From contig CP091135.1 in the NCBI GenBank assembly GCA_021582655.1, positions 1,617,611 through 1,661,516 of the forward strand: 43,906 nucleotides of DNA. The letters are read 5' to 3'. The position numbers and the translations under genes are program-made. Below the pieces are notes generated by a model. It saw nothing but the letters and a program-made list of their open reading frames with translations, was not told where the DNA came from and searched no databases. The stretch's first letter is position 1, and each line of letters begins with the position of its first letter. This DNA comes from Nitrosomonas sp. (GTDB lineage Bacteria; Pseudomonadota; Gammaproteobacteria; Burkholderiales; Nitrosomonadaceae). Positions 33,613 to 42,745 of the stretch are shown here, one piece after another.

Positions 33613-34949
33613 TGTCGCTCAATCAACGCGTATTATTGAGTGCAACCTTGGTATTACTGACTTTCATTGTCGGTATTGCAATTACCCTGGATCGTGCCTT
33701 CTACGACAGCGCCCGTCTAGGGGTTAAGGATCGTTTGTTCGCCAAGCTGTTAATGCTGATGGGTGATACCGAAGTCGAGCCGTCTGGCGCACTGGATGTA
33801 CCGACTAATTTGCTTGATGCGGAACTCGGGCACGTCAATTCGGATACTTATGCATTCATCATTGCTCCCACCAATACTGTCGCATGGCGCTCCACTTCAT
33901 CACTCAACAAGCCTATGCCCGCCCCTGAATTACTTGAGAAAGGTAAAAAAGAATTCACTCAGACCCTGATTAAAGATCAACCGTATTTTATTTATCGCTA
34001 CGGTGTCGCTTGGGAAACTCCGACCGGTACTCATCCTCTGACTTTCTATGTTGTTACCGACACCCGATTATTCGACGCACAAATCGAGCGTTACCGGGAG
34101 GATTTGTGGGGGTGGCTTAGCATCATGGTAATACTACTGCTGGCGGCGCAAATGTCGGTATTACGCTGGGGATTGCAACCATTGCGTCAAGTTTCAGCCG
34201 AACTTGCTACGATCGAATCCGGTCAACAAGACAGACTGAAAGGGGAATATCCCAGAGAGTTGCGGCTGCTCACCGATAACATCAACTCTTTGATCGCACA
34301 CGAACATATGCAGCAAAAGCGCTACCGTAACGGGCTAGCCGATTTGGCGCATAGCCTTAAAACGCCATTAGCGGTGCTACAAGGTGCCATCCACGGCGAT
34401 GATGACGAAACAACCCGGCGCAGAACCATTCAGGAACAAATCGACCGTATGGATAACACGATTCAGTATCAACTCCGTCGCGCGGCCACGGCGGGCAGCT
34501 CCCCCGGTATGGGAACAATTATGCTGCGACCAATGGTTGATAGAATTGTCAATACTGTCACCAAAGCTTATCGCCATAAACACCCTGATATTAGCATCAC
34601 CATCAACGATACCATCGGCTTACGGATCGATGAAGGGGATTTGATGGAATTACTCGGTAATCTGATCGATAATGCATTTAAATGGTGCCGTCAAAGCATA
34701 CATTTATCCGCTTACCAGCAGGCCAATCAAATAGTTTTACAAATCAAAGATGATGGCCCTGGTGTCGCTCCCGATCAGATTGCCAAAATTTTAGAGCGAG
34801 GCGTACGCGCGGATCAATCCACACCGGGGCATGGGATCGGATTAGCCATTGTGCGCGACATCATCCAGGTTTATGGCGGGGATTTACTGATCGAAAGCAA
34901 TTCGGACGGTGGTGCGTGCGTAACGCTACGTTTTAAGAAAGGAAAATAA
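33609..34949 (+). CDS. membrane sensor histidine kinase (PhoQ-like)
   Basis: 446 residues. A first helix is at about 8-28, a periplasmic sensor domain at 29-165, and a second helix at 170-187. A HAMP-like part is followed by the H box LADLAHSLKTPL (His248), N box NLIDNAFKW, and GPGVAPD and GHGIGLAI (G boxes). AHSLKTPL and the sensor size fit the PhoQ-type group. It is encoded with its cognate regulator. The stimulus is not known. Confidence 0.92.
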   Translation: MMSLNQRVLLSATLVLLTFIVGIAITLDRAFYDSARLGVKDRLFAKLLMLMGDTEVEPSGALDVPTNLLDAELGHVNSDTYAFIIAPTNTVAWRSTSSLNKPMPAPELLEKGKKEFTQTLIKDQPYFIYRYGVAWETPTGTHPLTFYVVTDTRLFDAQIERYREDLWGWLSIMVILLLAAQMSVLRWGLQPLRQVSAELATIESGQQDRLKGEYPRELRLLTDNINSLIAHEHMQQKRYRNGLADLAHSLKTPLAVLQGAIHGDDDETTRRRTIQEQIDRMDNTIQYQLRRAATAGSSPGMGTIMLRPMVDRIVNTVTKAYRHKHPDISITINDTIGLRIDEGDLMELLGNLIDNAFKWCRQSIHLSAYQQANQIVLQIKDDGPGVAPDQIAKILERGVRADQSTPGHGIGLAIVRDIIQVYGGDLLIESNSDGGACVTLRFKKGK

Positions 34950-34963
34950 TCCCAGTCTATCGA

Positions 34964-35236
34964 TCAAGCTTTAATCAGTGTCCAGATTCCAATAAGAATG
35001 AACCCTATTCCCGCAATCGTATGCAAATACTTTATGCTGGCAAATTCGGAAATCGCACTGCCGGCCAAAACACCCAATGCCGAAGTTGCGATTAGTGCCA
35101 ATGAGGCGCCAATGAATACGGTAAGCTTATTCACCTCAGCGTCGGCCGCAAACAGCATGGTTGCCAATTGAGTTTTATCTCCCAGTTCAGCGATGAATAC
35201 TGTCAAGAAGACTGTCAATAAGATTTTATAATCCAT
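34964..35236 (-). CDS. GDT1/TMEM165 (UPF0016) family transporter, half-size
   Basis: 90 residues with three helices and the signature ELGDKTQLAT near the N-terminus. Full-length members have two such modules; half-size proteins act as homo- or heterodimers and export Mn2+ or Ca2+. Only one copy is seen here, with no partner gene adjacent. It is convergent with the histidine kinase with only a 14-base gap, and the complete MITE-like element lies just upstream of its start. Confidence 0.85.
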   Translation of the reverse strand: MDYKILLTVFLTVFIAELGDKTQLATMLFAADAEVNKLTVFIGASLALIATSALGVLAGSAISEFASIKYLHTIAGIGFILIGIWTLIKA

Positions 35237-35269
35237 AGGGTTAATTTTCAGAAATCATTATTTAGGTTC

Positions 35270-35415
35270 CAAGGAAGCATTGATTAATTGGCCGTGCGAG
35301 CGAATCGCTGCGTGGATAACTCATTTCTGCACCTATTTTGTTAATAGGTCCCGGTCGTTGTGTTCCGTGTACTTCGCATTTCATCTCGTTTGTCGAATTA
35401 ATCAGTGCTTCCTTG
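35270..35415. mobile_element. complete 146-bp MITE-like element
   Basis: Left end 35270-35289 and right end 35396-35415 form a 20-bp inverted repeat with one mismatch (CAAGGAAGCAYTGATTAATT). No gene is inside. Partial or degenerate copies occur at 4611-4673, 8234-8268 and 23555-23703. I see no clear target-site duplication. It may be a non-autonomous transposable element or a palindromic intergenic repeat that folds as RNA. Confidence 0.75.
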
Positions 35416-35442
35416 ATGTGCGATTTGCCATTATTCATGGCA

Positions 35443-36708
35443 TTATAGTGCCTGGAAAATCACATCATTAACAGATAATTCCGTCGATTGCTGCAATACG
35501 CCAATAAAAGTAATACTGGCTATATCGTCTATAAAGTTAACTCTGATATCGTTCCCAAGTTCATTAATGCTGGCAATATAAGGCAACAATTGCTCGAAGT
35601 TCTGCATTCCCAGTTGTATATCGAATGCAACTTTATCAATCCCCGGAACAAAATCTTGGAAAGTATAATGACCGACATTCGACAAACCAAAAATATCCGC
35701 TCCGTCCCCACCAATCAGTATGTCATTTCCCAATTGTCCGATTATGATATCGTCTCCGCCATTACCGTTCAGCCTGTTATCCGCTCCGTTACCGACCAGC
35801 CTATCGTTGGCGGAACCACCGTTTGCCTGCTCTATGACGGTATTTAATCCAAGTGATAAATTATCGACAGCGAATTGATTGCTTGCTGTCAAGCCAGCCG
35901 AACTTAATTTACCAGGCGCAGCAGTATTGAGATTCAATGTCACTGGTGTCTGCATCGATGATGCATCCAACAAATCGACCCCATCGCTATCATAGATCGT
36001 TTGAACGAATTGGCCACTTTGTTCGATTAACGTGTAAACATCATCTCCGATATTAATCGGCTTGGCATTATACAAATAGGATAAAGCGGCGTAATCATAA
36101 GGTGCCAAATTAATGCGCTCAAGACCCTGGCTATGCGGCGTATAGGACAGGATACTGAAAAGCTCTGAATCTTCGGCGCCGCTTAAATAGGGTCCTTGGT
36201 TGATATCGTAACCGGAGCCGCTCACAGCATTGTAGTTTCCAGGATGCTTGAGTCCCAGCGCATGTGCAATCTCATGGATCAACGTAGAGTAAGCATTTGT
36301 TCCGGGTTTCACATTCTTTATTTGAGCAGCGGAGGCTGTGTTGTTGATATACAGATCTCCTGCGTTGTCACCCAATGATGCATCCGGGTAATACGCATAA
36401 CCAACCGTATTCGATTGTGCATTATTGCCTAACCGCAATAACCCATAACTTGATACCGAATCCGCTACTTCAGTGAAAGTAATATTAAATTGCGATGACA
36501 GCATTGCAAAAATTTCCCGAACCGCGGTTTTTTGTTCAGCCGTCATCACAGTGAATGTGTTACCATCCCGAACCGGGTCAGCATAATCCGGCAGCGCGGC
36601 CATAAAGCTGTAAGTCAATTGTATTGACGCGTCATTTCCGGTTCCCCAGCGGATATCACTGCCAGCAAGTATTGCATCAACTCGATAATCATTTGTAATA
36701 GTGGGCAT
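35443..36708 (-). CDS. serralysin-like M10 metalloprotease with short RTX region
   Basis: 421 residues. The zinc motif HEIAHALGLKHPG (His145, Glu146, His149, His155) is complete. Instead of the usual SxMSY Met-turn, it has SILSY (185-189), so Met is replaced by Leu187. After the catalytic domain comes an M10 C-terminal part and a short RTX stretch (about 297-340, NGNGGDD, LGNDILIGGDGAD) that binds calcium. Such proteins leave by type I secretion, but no exporter genes are adjacent. ATG 36708 follows two AGAGGAG motifs; an earlier ATG at 36732 is also in frame. Confidence 0.85.
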   Translation of the reverse strand: MPTITNDYRVDAILAGSDIRWGTGNDASIQLTYSFMAALPDYADPVRDGNTFTVMTAEQKTAVREIFAMLSSQFNITFTEVADSVSSYGLLRLGNNAQSNTVGYAYYPDASLGDNAGDLYINNTASAAQIKNVKPGTNAYSTLIHEIAHALGLKHPGNYNAVSGSGYDINQGPYLSGAEDSELFSILSYTPHSQGLERINLAPYDYAALSYLYNAKPINIGDDVYTLIEQSGQFVQTIYDSDGVDLLDASSMQTPVTLNLNTAAPGKLSSAGLTASNQFAVDNLSLGLNTVIEQANGGSANDRLVGNGADNRLNGNGGDDIIIGQLGNDILIGGDGADIFGLSNVGHYTFQDFVPGIDKVAFDIQLGMQNFEQLLPYIASINELGNDIRVNFIDDIASITFIGVLQQSTELSVNDVIFQAL

Positions 36709-36872
36709 CGCTCCTCTCTCCTCTAATGTCATAAACTCGAGGAGATTTCGGCATTACTTAACAGAAATTTAACGGCGTCACGAATTGGATCGACAGGGCC
36801 ACGCTTTTTTGCACAGTTTCTTGATAAACTATTCGCAAAAAAGAATAGGGTAAGAAACAGGCGAAAAGAAAA

Positions 36873-37256
36873 ATGATCGACGAAAAAAAATATGATATCG
36901 ATATCAGTGTCAGGACGATATATCTGCCTGATCAATCCGATGAAAATAACAGCAAACATGTATTTGCTTACACTATCACTATTGCCAATACCGGAACCGT
37001 GGCGACACAACTCATCAGTCGGCATTGGATCATTAACAATGGCGACGGCACTTACCAAGAAGTCCGTGGATTGGGAGTTGTGGGCGAGCAACCTTTACTG
37101 AAGCCGGGTGACAGTTTTGAATATACCAGCGGTACGGTGATTTCGACTTCGGTAGGATCCATGAAAGGAAGCTATCAGATGGCGGCTGAAGACGGGATTC
37201 ACTTTGATGTCGAAATACCGGAATTCATCTTAAGCGCTCCGAGAACGTTACACTAA
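36873..37256 (+). CDS. apaG: ApaG domain protein
   Basis: 127 residues matching ApaG over the whole length: ISVRTIYLPDQSDENNSKHVFAY, LISRHWIINNGDG and GVVGEQPLLKPGDSFEYTSG, GSMKGSY. It has a fibronectin-like fold and binds nucleotides or pyrophosphate; a link to Co2+/Mg2+ has been described. It stands upstream of the RsmI-like methylase, separated by 31 bases, and divergently from the protease. Confidence 0.93.
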   Translation: MIDEKKYDIDISVRTIYLPDQSDENNSKHVFAYTITIANTGTVATQLISRHWIINNGDGTYQEVRGLGVVGEQPLLKPGDSFEYTSGTVISTSVGSMKGSYQMAAEDGIHFDVEIPEFILSAPRTLH

Positions 37257-37287
37257 CCGCCGCTACGGCTGAGATTGAATTTAGCCA

Positions 37288-37992
37288 ATGCCCGGCAAAC
37301 TCTACCTGATTCCCACACCCATCAGTACCGGAAGCACTGCCTGGGTTTTACCAGCAGCAGTTCAACTACAAATAGCCGAATTATCCTATTTCATCGTTGA
37401 ACACCCCAAAACCGCCCGACAATTTCTGAAACAACTGAATTGCAATCATTCGTTGCAAGCAATTACCATGCTAACCTTGAATGAGCATACACAGAAACAG
37501 GATTTGCCTTTATTGCTCGATCCATTATTGGCCGGCCACGCTGTCGGATTAATGTCCGAGGCCGGCTGTCCCGGCATCGCCGACCCCGGTGCGGAATTGG
37601 TTAAGCTGGCACATCAGCACGATATCACGGTAACACCGCTGGTTGGTCCTTCTTCAGTGGTTCTGGCATTGATGGCATCCGGCTTAAACGGCCAGTGTTT
37701 TGCGTTTCACGGTTACTTGCCTGTTGAAAGTACCGCACGTGCAAACAAAATCATCGAGCTGGAAAAAAACTCGATTCGTCTGAAGCAAACGCAAATTTTT
37801 ATCGAAGCGCCTTATCGCAACCAAAAATTACTCGAACAATTGATAAAAACCTGCCGGAATGAAACCCGCCTGTGTATCGCAATCCAGCTTACCGCTCTGG
37901 ATGAACAAGTAATTACTAGGCCGATCAAGAAATGGCGTACGGCATTACCGGACATTCATAAAATACAGGCTATATTTTTGCTACAGGGATAA
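37288..37992 (+). CDS. RsmI-like SAM-dependent methyltransferase (tetrapyrrole methylase fold)
   Basis: 234 residues. LYLIPTPIS at the start, then MSEAGCPGIADPGAELV and TPLVGPSSVVLALMASGL are motifs of the tetrapyrrole methylase fold; RsmI itself has VSDAGTPxISDPG. This shorter paralogue (SEAGCPG) is a separate family of unknown target and is unlikely to be RsmI. It follows apaG closely and is convergent with gloA. Confidence 0.83.
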   Translation: MPGKLYLIPTPISTGSTAWVLPAAVQLQIAELSYFIVEHPKTARQFLKQLNCNHSLQAITMLTLNEHTQKQDLPLLLDPLLAGHAVGLMSEAGCPGIADPGAELVKLAHQHDITVTPLVGPSSVVLALMASGLNGQCFAFHGYLPVESTARANKIIELEKNSIRLKQTQIFIEAPYRNQKLLEQLIKTCRNETRLCIAIQLTALDEQVITRPIKKWRTALPDIHKIQAIFLLQG

Positions 37993-38036
37993 ATTTGACT
38001 TTCTACTAAAGCCTTACCGGTGCTTGATCGGATTTG

Positions 38037-38426
38037 TCACACCGTTTTCTTCTGAATGAATTCAATTTTATAACCATCAGGATCTTCAATGAATGCGATT
38101 ACTGTTGTGCCATGTTTCATCGGCCCGGCTTCACGGGTAACTTTCCCACCCAGTTGTTTTACTCTTTCGCACGCCGCATAAGCATCGTCAACTTCAATGG
38201 CAATATGGCCATAGCCTTCGCCGAGGTTATACGATGCTGTATCCCAATTATGCGTCAATTCCATCACGGCACCATCTGTTTCATCTTGATACCCCACAAA
38301 CGCAAGTGTAAACCGCCCTTCCGGGTAATCTTTACGACGCAATAACCGCATGCCTAGTACCCGAATATAGAAATCAAGTGATTTTTCCAAGTCACCGACT
38401 CGCAACATCGTATGCAAAATACGCAT
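38037..38426 (-). CDS. gloA: lactoylglutathione lyase (glyoxalase I)
   Basis: 129 residues. It converts the methylglyoxal-glutathione adduct to lactoylglutathione. [53 protein letters not shown], and [12 protein letters not shown] give the metal ligands (His5, Glu, His, Glu). Only one base separates it from the end of the rubredoxin gene upstream, so the two form an operon. Confidence 0.95.
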   Translation of the reverse strand: MRILHTMLRVGDLEKSLDFYIRVLGMRLLRRKDYPEGRFTLAFVGYQDETDGAVMELTHNWDTASYNLGEGYGHIAIEVDDAYAACERVKQLGGKVTREAGPMKHGTTVIAFIEDPDGYKIEFIQKKTV

Positions 38427-38427
38427 C

Positions 38428-38616
38428 TCAGATTTTCACCATTTCAAAATCTTCTTTGCGGGCACCACATTCCGGGCATGTCCAATTGATCGGTACATCT
38501 TCCCAACGAGTTCCCGGCGCAATACCCTCATCGGGAGCCCCTAATGCCTCGTCATAAATAAACCCGCAAATTAAGCACATGTATCGATGATATTCTCGAT
38601 TTTCTTCGGTCGGCAT
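38428..38616 (-). CDS. rubredoxin
   Basis: 62 residues. Two CxxC pairs (MCLICG at 14-17 and CPECGARK near the C-terminus) bind one iron; [15 protein letters not shown] and WTCPECG are standard. Small electron carrier. ATG 38616 is my preferred start, but the site AAGGA is rather far (14 bases); a TTG at 38628 is an alternative. It is divergent from thiD and precedes gloA. Confidence 0.93.
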   Translation of the reverse strand: MPTEENREYHRYMCLICGFIYDEALGAPDEGIAPGTRWEDVPINWTCPECGARKEDFEMVKI

Positions 38617-38668
38617 GATAGATAGCAAATTCCTTTTAGGTTAAAATGCTATTTTACGGTATTAATGC

Positions 38669-39520
38669 ATGTTACAGCCACCCCCCATCGTACTTTCTTT
38701 CGCAGCCAATGATCCGACCGGCGGAGCAGGCTTGCAAGCTGATCTACTGACCGTTGCAAGCTTGGGATGCCACCCGTTATCGATCATGACCGCGATCACC
38801 AAACAAGACACAACCGGTGTCGACGACATGCTGCCCTTAGATCCGGAATGGGTAGAAGATCAGGCACGGATGGTATTGGAGGATATGCCGGTACACGCAT
38901 TCAAAATCGGTTTGCTCGGTAGTGTTGAAATCATCGCCACAATTGCGGAAATCGTCTCCGATTATCCGGCCATCCCATTGGTTATGGATCCGGTATTAAC
39001 CTCCGGTCGCGGCGATGAGTTGGCCAATGAAGAAATGATCGATGCAATGCGGGAATTGCTGCTGCCGCAAGTAACGATCCTAACACCCAACAGTCTAGAA
39101 GCCAGGCACCTGACACTGCAGGATAACGATTCCAGCAAAACCAAATTGGATTTGCATCTCTGCGCCCGGCGCCTGCTGGATATGGGCTGTGAATACATTT
39201 TAATCACCGGTACCCACGAAAATACAACACAAGTAACCAATACCTTGTTTACCGCCGAAGGTATTGTACGCACGGATCACTGGCAGCGCCTCGAACATAC
39301 TTATCATGGTTCCGGTTGTACCTTGGCCGCGGCGATTGCCGCATGCTTGGCTAATGGATTATCCGTCAGCGACAGTGTCATCGAAGCGCAGGATTATACC
39401 TGGCAAACATTGCAAGCCGGTTTCCGTCCAGGCATGGGACAACACATCCCCAATCGGCTTTTTTGGGCAAAATTCGATGAACAGTGCACCACTGACGAAA
39501 AATCCCCCCATTCCGATTAG
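38669..39520 (+). CDS. thiD: hydroxymethylpyrimidine (phosphate) kinase
   Basis: 283 residues. It phosphorylates HMP and HMP-P in thiamine synthesis. ANDPTGGAGLQADL, MTAITKQDTTG, MDPVLTSGRGD, LTPNSLEA and HGSGCTLAAAIAA (anion hole, catalytic Cys nearby) are ribokinase-fold motifs. The 3' end overlaps the thiE start. In Nitrosomonas-like organisms thiD-thiE-hemL is a known run. Confidence 0.93.
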   Translation: MLQPPPIVLSFAANDPTGGAGLQADLLTVASLGCHPLSIMTAITKQDTTGVDDMLPLDPEWVEDQARMVLEDMPVHAFKIGLLGSVEIIATIAEIVSDYPAIPLVMDPVLTSGRGDELANEEMIDAMRELLLPQVTILTPNSLEARHLTLQDNDSSKTKLDLHLCARRLLDMGCEYILITGTHENTTQVTNTLFTAEGIVRTDHWQRLEHTYHGSGCTLAAAIAACLANGLSVSDSVIEAQDYTWQTLQAGFRPGMGQHIPNRLFWAKFDEQCTTDEKSPHSD

Positions 39521-40121
39521 AGGACTGTATGCCGTTACACCGGAGCTTCCGGATACCGACGAGCTCGTCGCCAAAGTCCGGCAAGCCTTGGAAGGCGGTG
39601 CAAAATTGGTCCAGTATCGCAGCAAATCAAACAATCGATCGTTGCAAAGCAAACAGGCCGAATCTTTATTACAATTATGCAAAGCATACCGTGTTCCGTT
39701 GCTAATCAATGATTATTGCGATCTGGCACTGGAAGTCGAAGCCGACGGATTGCATCTTGGCATGGATGACATGCCCATCTTCGCAGCGCGAAAACGATTA
39801 GGGCACGACAAAATCATCGGTGCATCTTGCTACAATGATTTGAATCTGGCATTAGAGGCTGAAAAGCAAGGTGCCGATTACGTTGCCTTCGGTGCTTTCT
39901 TCCCGTCGTTAACCAAGTCGAATACCGTTTCGGTTTCGATGGACCTCATACGATATGCACGGCAGCAAATCGCAATCCCGATCATCGGTATTGGCGGTAT
40001 CAGACCAAACACGGCTGCTTCAGTTATCGCCAGTGGATGTGATGCAATCGCCGTTTGTGACAGCCTATTCGCCACCGCATCGGTCAAAACCCAGGCAGCA
40101 CACTTTGCACGCCTCTTTTAG
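39477..40121 (+). CDS. thiE: thiamine phosphate synthase
   Basis: 214 residues. It joins HMP-PP and THZ-P to thiamine phosphate. IRGLYAVTPE at the start, QYRSKSNN (substrate loop), LLINDYCDLALEVEADGLHLGMDD and GIGGIRPNTAASVIASGCDAIAV match the family. The start at 39477 lies inside the thiD end, an overlap of about 44 bases, so the two are coupled. Both genes use different frames in the shared stretch. Confidence 0.9.
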   Translation: MNSAPLTKNPPIPIRGLYAVTPELPDTDELVAKVRQALEGGAKLVQYRSKSNNRSLQSKQAESLLQLCKAYRVPLLINDYCDLALEVEADGLHLGMDDMPIFAARKRLGHDKIIGASCYNDLNLALEAEKQGADYVAFGAFFPSLTKSNTVSVSMDLIRYARQQIAIPIIGIGGIRPNTAASVIASGCDAIAVCDSLFATASVKTQAAHFARLF

Positions 40122-40166
40122 AGAAAACGATCGTGTAATTATCATCAGTTTATCTGTTAATTTTTT

Positions 40167-41459
40167 ATGAGTGACCAAATGACTTCACGTAATCAGCAAT
40201 TATTCGAACAATCGCAGCATTACATTCCCGGCGGCGTCAATTCACCGGTACGTGCTTTCAAATCGGTAGGCGGTACCCCGGTATTTTTTCAGCGCGGGCA
40301 AGGCGCCTATTTTTGGGATGTCGACAGCAAGCCTTACGTTGATTATGTCGGTTCATGGGGGCCGTTGATTCTTGGTCATGCGCACCCAGAAGTGATCAAA
40401 GCAGTACAGCAAACCGCAGCAAACGGCCTTACTTTCGGTGCACCCACCGAAGCGGAATTGGATATTGCAAAATTAATTTGCCAATTGATTCCCTCAATCG
40501 AACAAGTTCGCCTGGTAAGTTCCGGGACCGAAGCGGGCATGAGTGCGATCCGTTTAGCGCGCGGCTACACCGGGCGCAGCAAGATCATCAAATTTGAAGG
40601 CTGTTACCATGGTCATGACGATGCTTTATTGGTCAAAGCAGGATCAGGCGCACTGACATTCGGCAACCCAAGCTCAGCCGGTGTTCCGTTGGAAACTGCC
40701 GGACATACCATCGTACTTGATTTCAACGATATCACCGGCATTGAACAAGCATTTCGGCAATGGAGCGAAGAAATCGCTGCAGTTATTGTAGAACCTGTCG
40801 CCGGAAATATGAACCTAATTACGCCGAAACCCGGTTTTCTCGACCAGTTGCGATTACTTTGCACACAACACGGCAGCGTACTGATTTTTGATGAAGTGAT
40901 GACGGGATTTCGGGTAGGTCTCAGTTGTGCACAAGGACTGTATCAAATCAAGCCCGACCTAACTATACTCGGTAAAGTGATTGGCGGCGGCATGCCAATG
41001 GCTGCTTTTGGCGGTCGCCGCGAGATTATGCAGTGCTTAGCGCCGCTCGGCCCGGTGTACCAGGCCGGTACTTTATCCGGCAATCCGGTTGCTGTGGCTG
41101 CCGGCATGGCAACTTTGAAGCAAATTCAGCTCCCCGGCTTTTACGATCAACTCAGTGCAAGAACACAACAATTGGTCGACGGCATTTCCACAATAGCGCA
41201 GAAATACGGTATCACTTTCCACGCGCAATCCGTGGGCGGCATGTTCGGGCTGTACTTTAACCAAGCTGTCCCGACCAGTTTTGCCGAAATAATGCAAAGC
41301 GACAGAGCGGCTTTTAATCGCTTTTTTCACGCCATGCTGGAAGAAGGGGTTTATTTCGCACCTTCTGCATTTGAAGCCGGTTTTGTCTCCATCGCTCATG
41401 GTGACGAAGAAATGGAAAAAACCTTCTCAGCAGCGGAAAAAATATTCAAACACTGGTAA
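40167..41459 (+). CDS. hemL: glutamate-1-semialdehyde 2,1-aminomutase
   Basis: 430 residues. PLP enzyme making 5-aminolevulinate in the C5 heme route, needed for the many cytochromes of an ammonia oxidiser. The N-terminus has [20 protein letters not shown], then [17 protein letters not shown], and [12 protein letters not shown] with the PLP-binding Lys; [10 protein letters not shown] is near. An intrinsic terminator follows. Confidence 0.97.
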   Translation: MSDQMTSRNQQLFEQSQHYIPGGVNSPVRAFKSVGGTPVFFQRGQGAYFWDVDSKPYVDYVGSWGPLILGHAHPEVIKAVQQTAANGLTFGAPTEAELDIAKLICQLIPSIEQVRLVSSGTEAGMSAIRLARGYTGRSKIIKFEGCYHGHDDALLVKAGSGALTFGNPSSAGVPLETAGHTIVLDFNDITGIEQAFRQWSEEIAAVIVEPVAGNMNLITPKPGFLDQLRLLCTQHGSVLIFDEVMTGFRVGLSCAQGLYQIKPDLTILGKVIGGGMPMAAFGGRREIMQCLAPLGPVYQAGTLSGNPVAVAAGMATLKQIQLPGFYDQLSARTQQLVDGISTIAQKYGITFHAQSVGGMFGLYFNQAVPTSFAEIMQSDRAAFNRFFHAMLEEGVYFAPSAFEAGFVSIAHGDEEMEKTFSAAEKIFKHW

Positions 41460-41468
41460 CTGGCCAAT

Positions 41469-41495
41469 AAAAAAGGCGGGAATTCCGCCTTTTTT
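41469..41495. terminator. bidirectional terminator between hemL and cytochrome c4
   Basis: GGCGG/CCGCC stem extended by A6/T6, loop GAATT; arms 41469-41479 and 41485-41495. The T and A runs flank both sides, so it serves the convergent genes. Confidence 0.9.
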
Positions 41496-41517
41496 CTGAA
41501 GCAGCAGTAACTACCGC

Positions 41518-42201
41518 TTAACGTAATGTTGAAATGTATTCTGAAACTGCGCGTTTTTCCGGTGCGCTCATGCGACTGACAACTTTATGCATAATATCAT
41601 TATCATTGGCACGTTCACCCGTATTAAATAAACCCAACTGCATCATAGTGTATTCCGTGTGTTGCCCAGCTACAGCCGGATAACGCGGCGGAATACCGGA
41701 TCCGTTCGGGCCGTGGCAACTCGCGCAAGCCGGCACATTATGCTCAATATTACCGCCATGATAGAGAATCCTACCTTGCTCCAGTATTTTTTCATCGGTT
41801 GATCCCTGGCTTGGCTTCATTGTTTGTTTGGCATAATACTCACCAAGCTTTTTCACATCATTTTGAGACAACGCAGCCACCATAGCAGACATTACCGGAC
41901 TGTTACGTTTCGGCGGCTCTTCACCGTTGGCTTTAAAATCCATCAATTGCTTTGAAATATATTCCGAATGTTGACCCGCCAAAATAGGATTCATCGGAAT
42001 TACGCTGTTTCCATCGGCGCTATGGCATCCGGCGCAAATACCGCCGGCTATTTCCTCAATCGATGAAGGCGCCACCGGAGCAGCGCTCCCCTCTATCGGC
42101 GCAGACGCGGCCGAAACATCCTCTTCGCTTGATTCAGCCATGACGACAGAAGCTGTGGAAGCGAATACTACAGCCATAATCATCTTATTGATCGTTCTCA
42201 T
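41518..42201 (-). CDS. di-heme cytochrome c4
   Basis: 227 residues. A signal peptide (to about residue 22) is followed by a Ala/Glu/Pro-rich linker and two class I cytochrome c domains: CAGCH (56-60) and CASCH (159-163), with axial Met candidates in MNPILAGQH/SPVMSAM and VSRMS. Cytochrome c4 passes electrons in the periplasm to terminal oxidases. AGGGA lies a few bases before ATG 42201. It follows the hemL terminator and is convergent with hemL. Confidence 0.92.
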   Translation of the reverse strand: MRTINKMIMAVVFASTASVVMAESSEEDVSAASAPIEGSAAPVAPSSIEEIAGGICAGCHSADGNSVIPMNPILAGQHSEYISKQLMDFKANGEEPPKRNSPVMSAMVAALSQNDVKKLGEYYAKQTMKPSQGSTDEKILEQGRILYHGGNIEHNVPACASCHGPNGSGIPPRYPAVAGQHTEYTMMQLGLFNTGERANDNDIMHKVVSRMSAPEKRAVSEYISTLR

Positions 42202-42546
42202 ATTTTTCCCTGATTGAAAAGATGTATTGATATAAGTATAAAAGCAATAACCCATTATTTTAACAAGGCATAAGAATGTTAACAACAAAATTAGTTTGAT
42301 CGTATTGATATTTACTGCTTAACCGCATAAATACTAGAGAGTCTCAATTCAATTCGTAATCTTTGAATCAAATGCTCAAATACTTTTCCGCTTTCCTATA
42401 ACACTCGAAACCTATCAATAATATCGATAAGGAAGCAAGTTATTTTTGTAATGAAACGACTCTCTTGTGCAATCGAAATGCTTTCCTAACAAAAGAAACT
42501 AGCCAAATACGGCGCCACACGGTATCATTCGCATTAAATGTATCCC

Positions 42547-42636
42547 GGAGGTGTGGCTGAGCGGTTTAAGGCAGCAGTCTTGAAAACTGTCGTAGGGGTG
42601 ACTCTACCGTGAGTTCGAATCTCACCGCCTCCGCCA
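42547..42636 (+). tRNA. tRNA-Ser(UGA)
   Basis: The acceptor GGAGGTG pairs with CGCCTCC; the anticodon loop CTTGAAA (42579-42585) gives anticodon TGA at 42581-42583, reading UCA. A long variable arm and GTTCGAATC are present as in class II tRNA. A discriminator G (42633) and encoded CCA (42634-42636) follow. Confidence 0.96.
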
Positions 42637-42745
42637 TATATCCAATAAAGTCAAAGTCAATAAGTTAAGCGATTTTTCGGCTTCTTCCTACATAGAAGTT
42701 CGTAACAAACGAGGCATTGTCGCCGAGCAAGACTATCCGCCCGAA

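Noticed and set aside
36729-37091. 120-codon minus-strand frame overlapping apaG
   Set aside because: Antisense to the well-recognised apaG gene; no family resemblance.
38629-38668. Possible TPP riboswitch before thiD
   Set aside because: Only 40 bases separate rubredoxin and thiD, too short for the TPP aptamer, and no aptamer motifs are visible.
42289-42546. 258-base gap before tRNA-Ser
   Set aside because: Looked for small RNA, terminator or repeat; nothing convincing seen.
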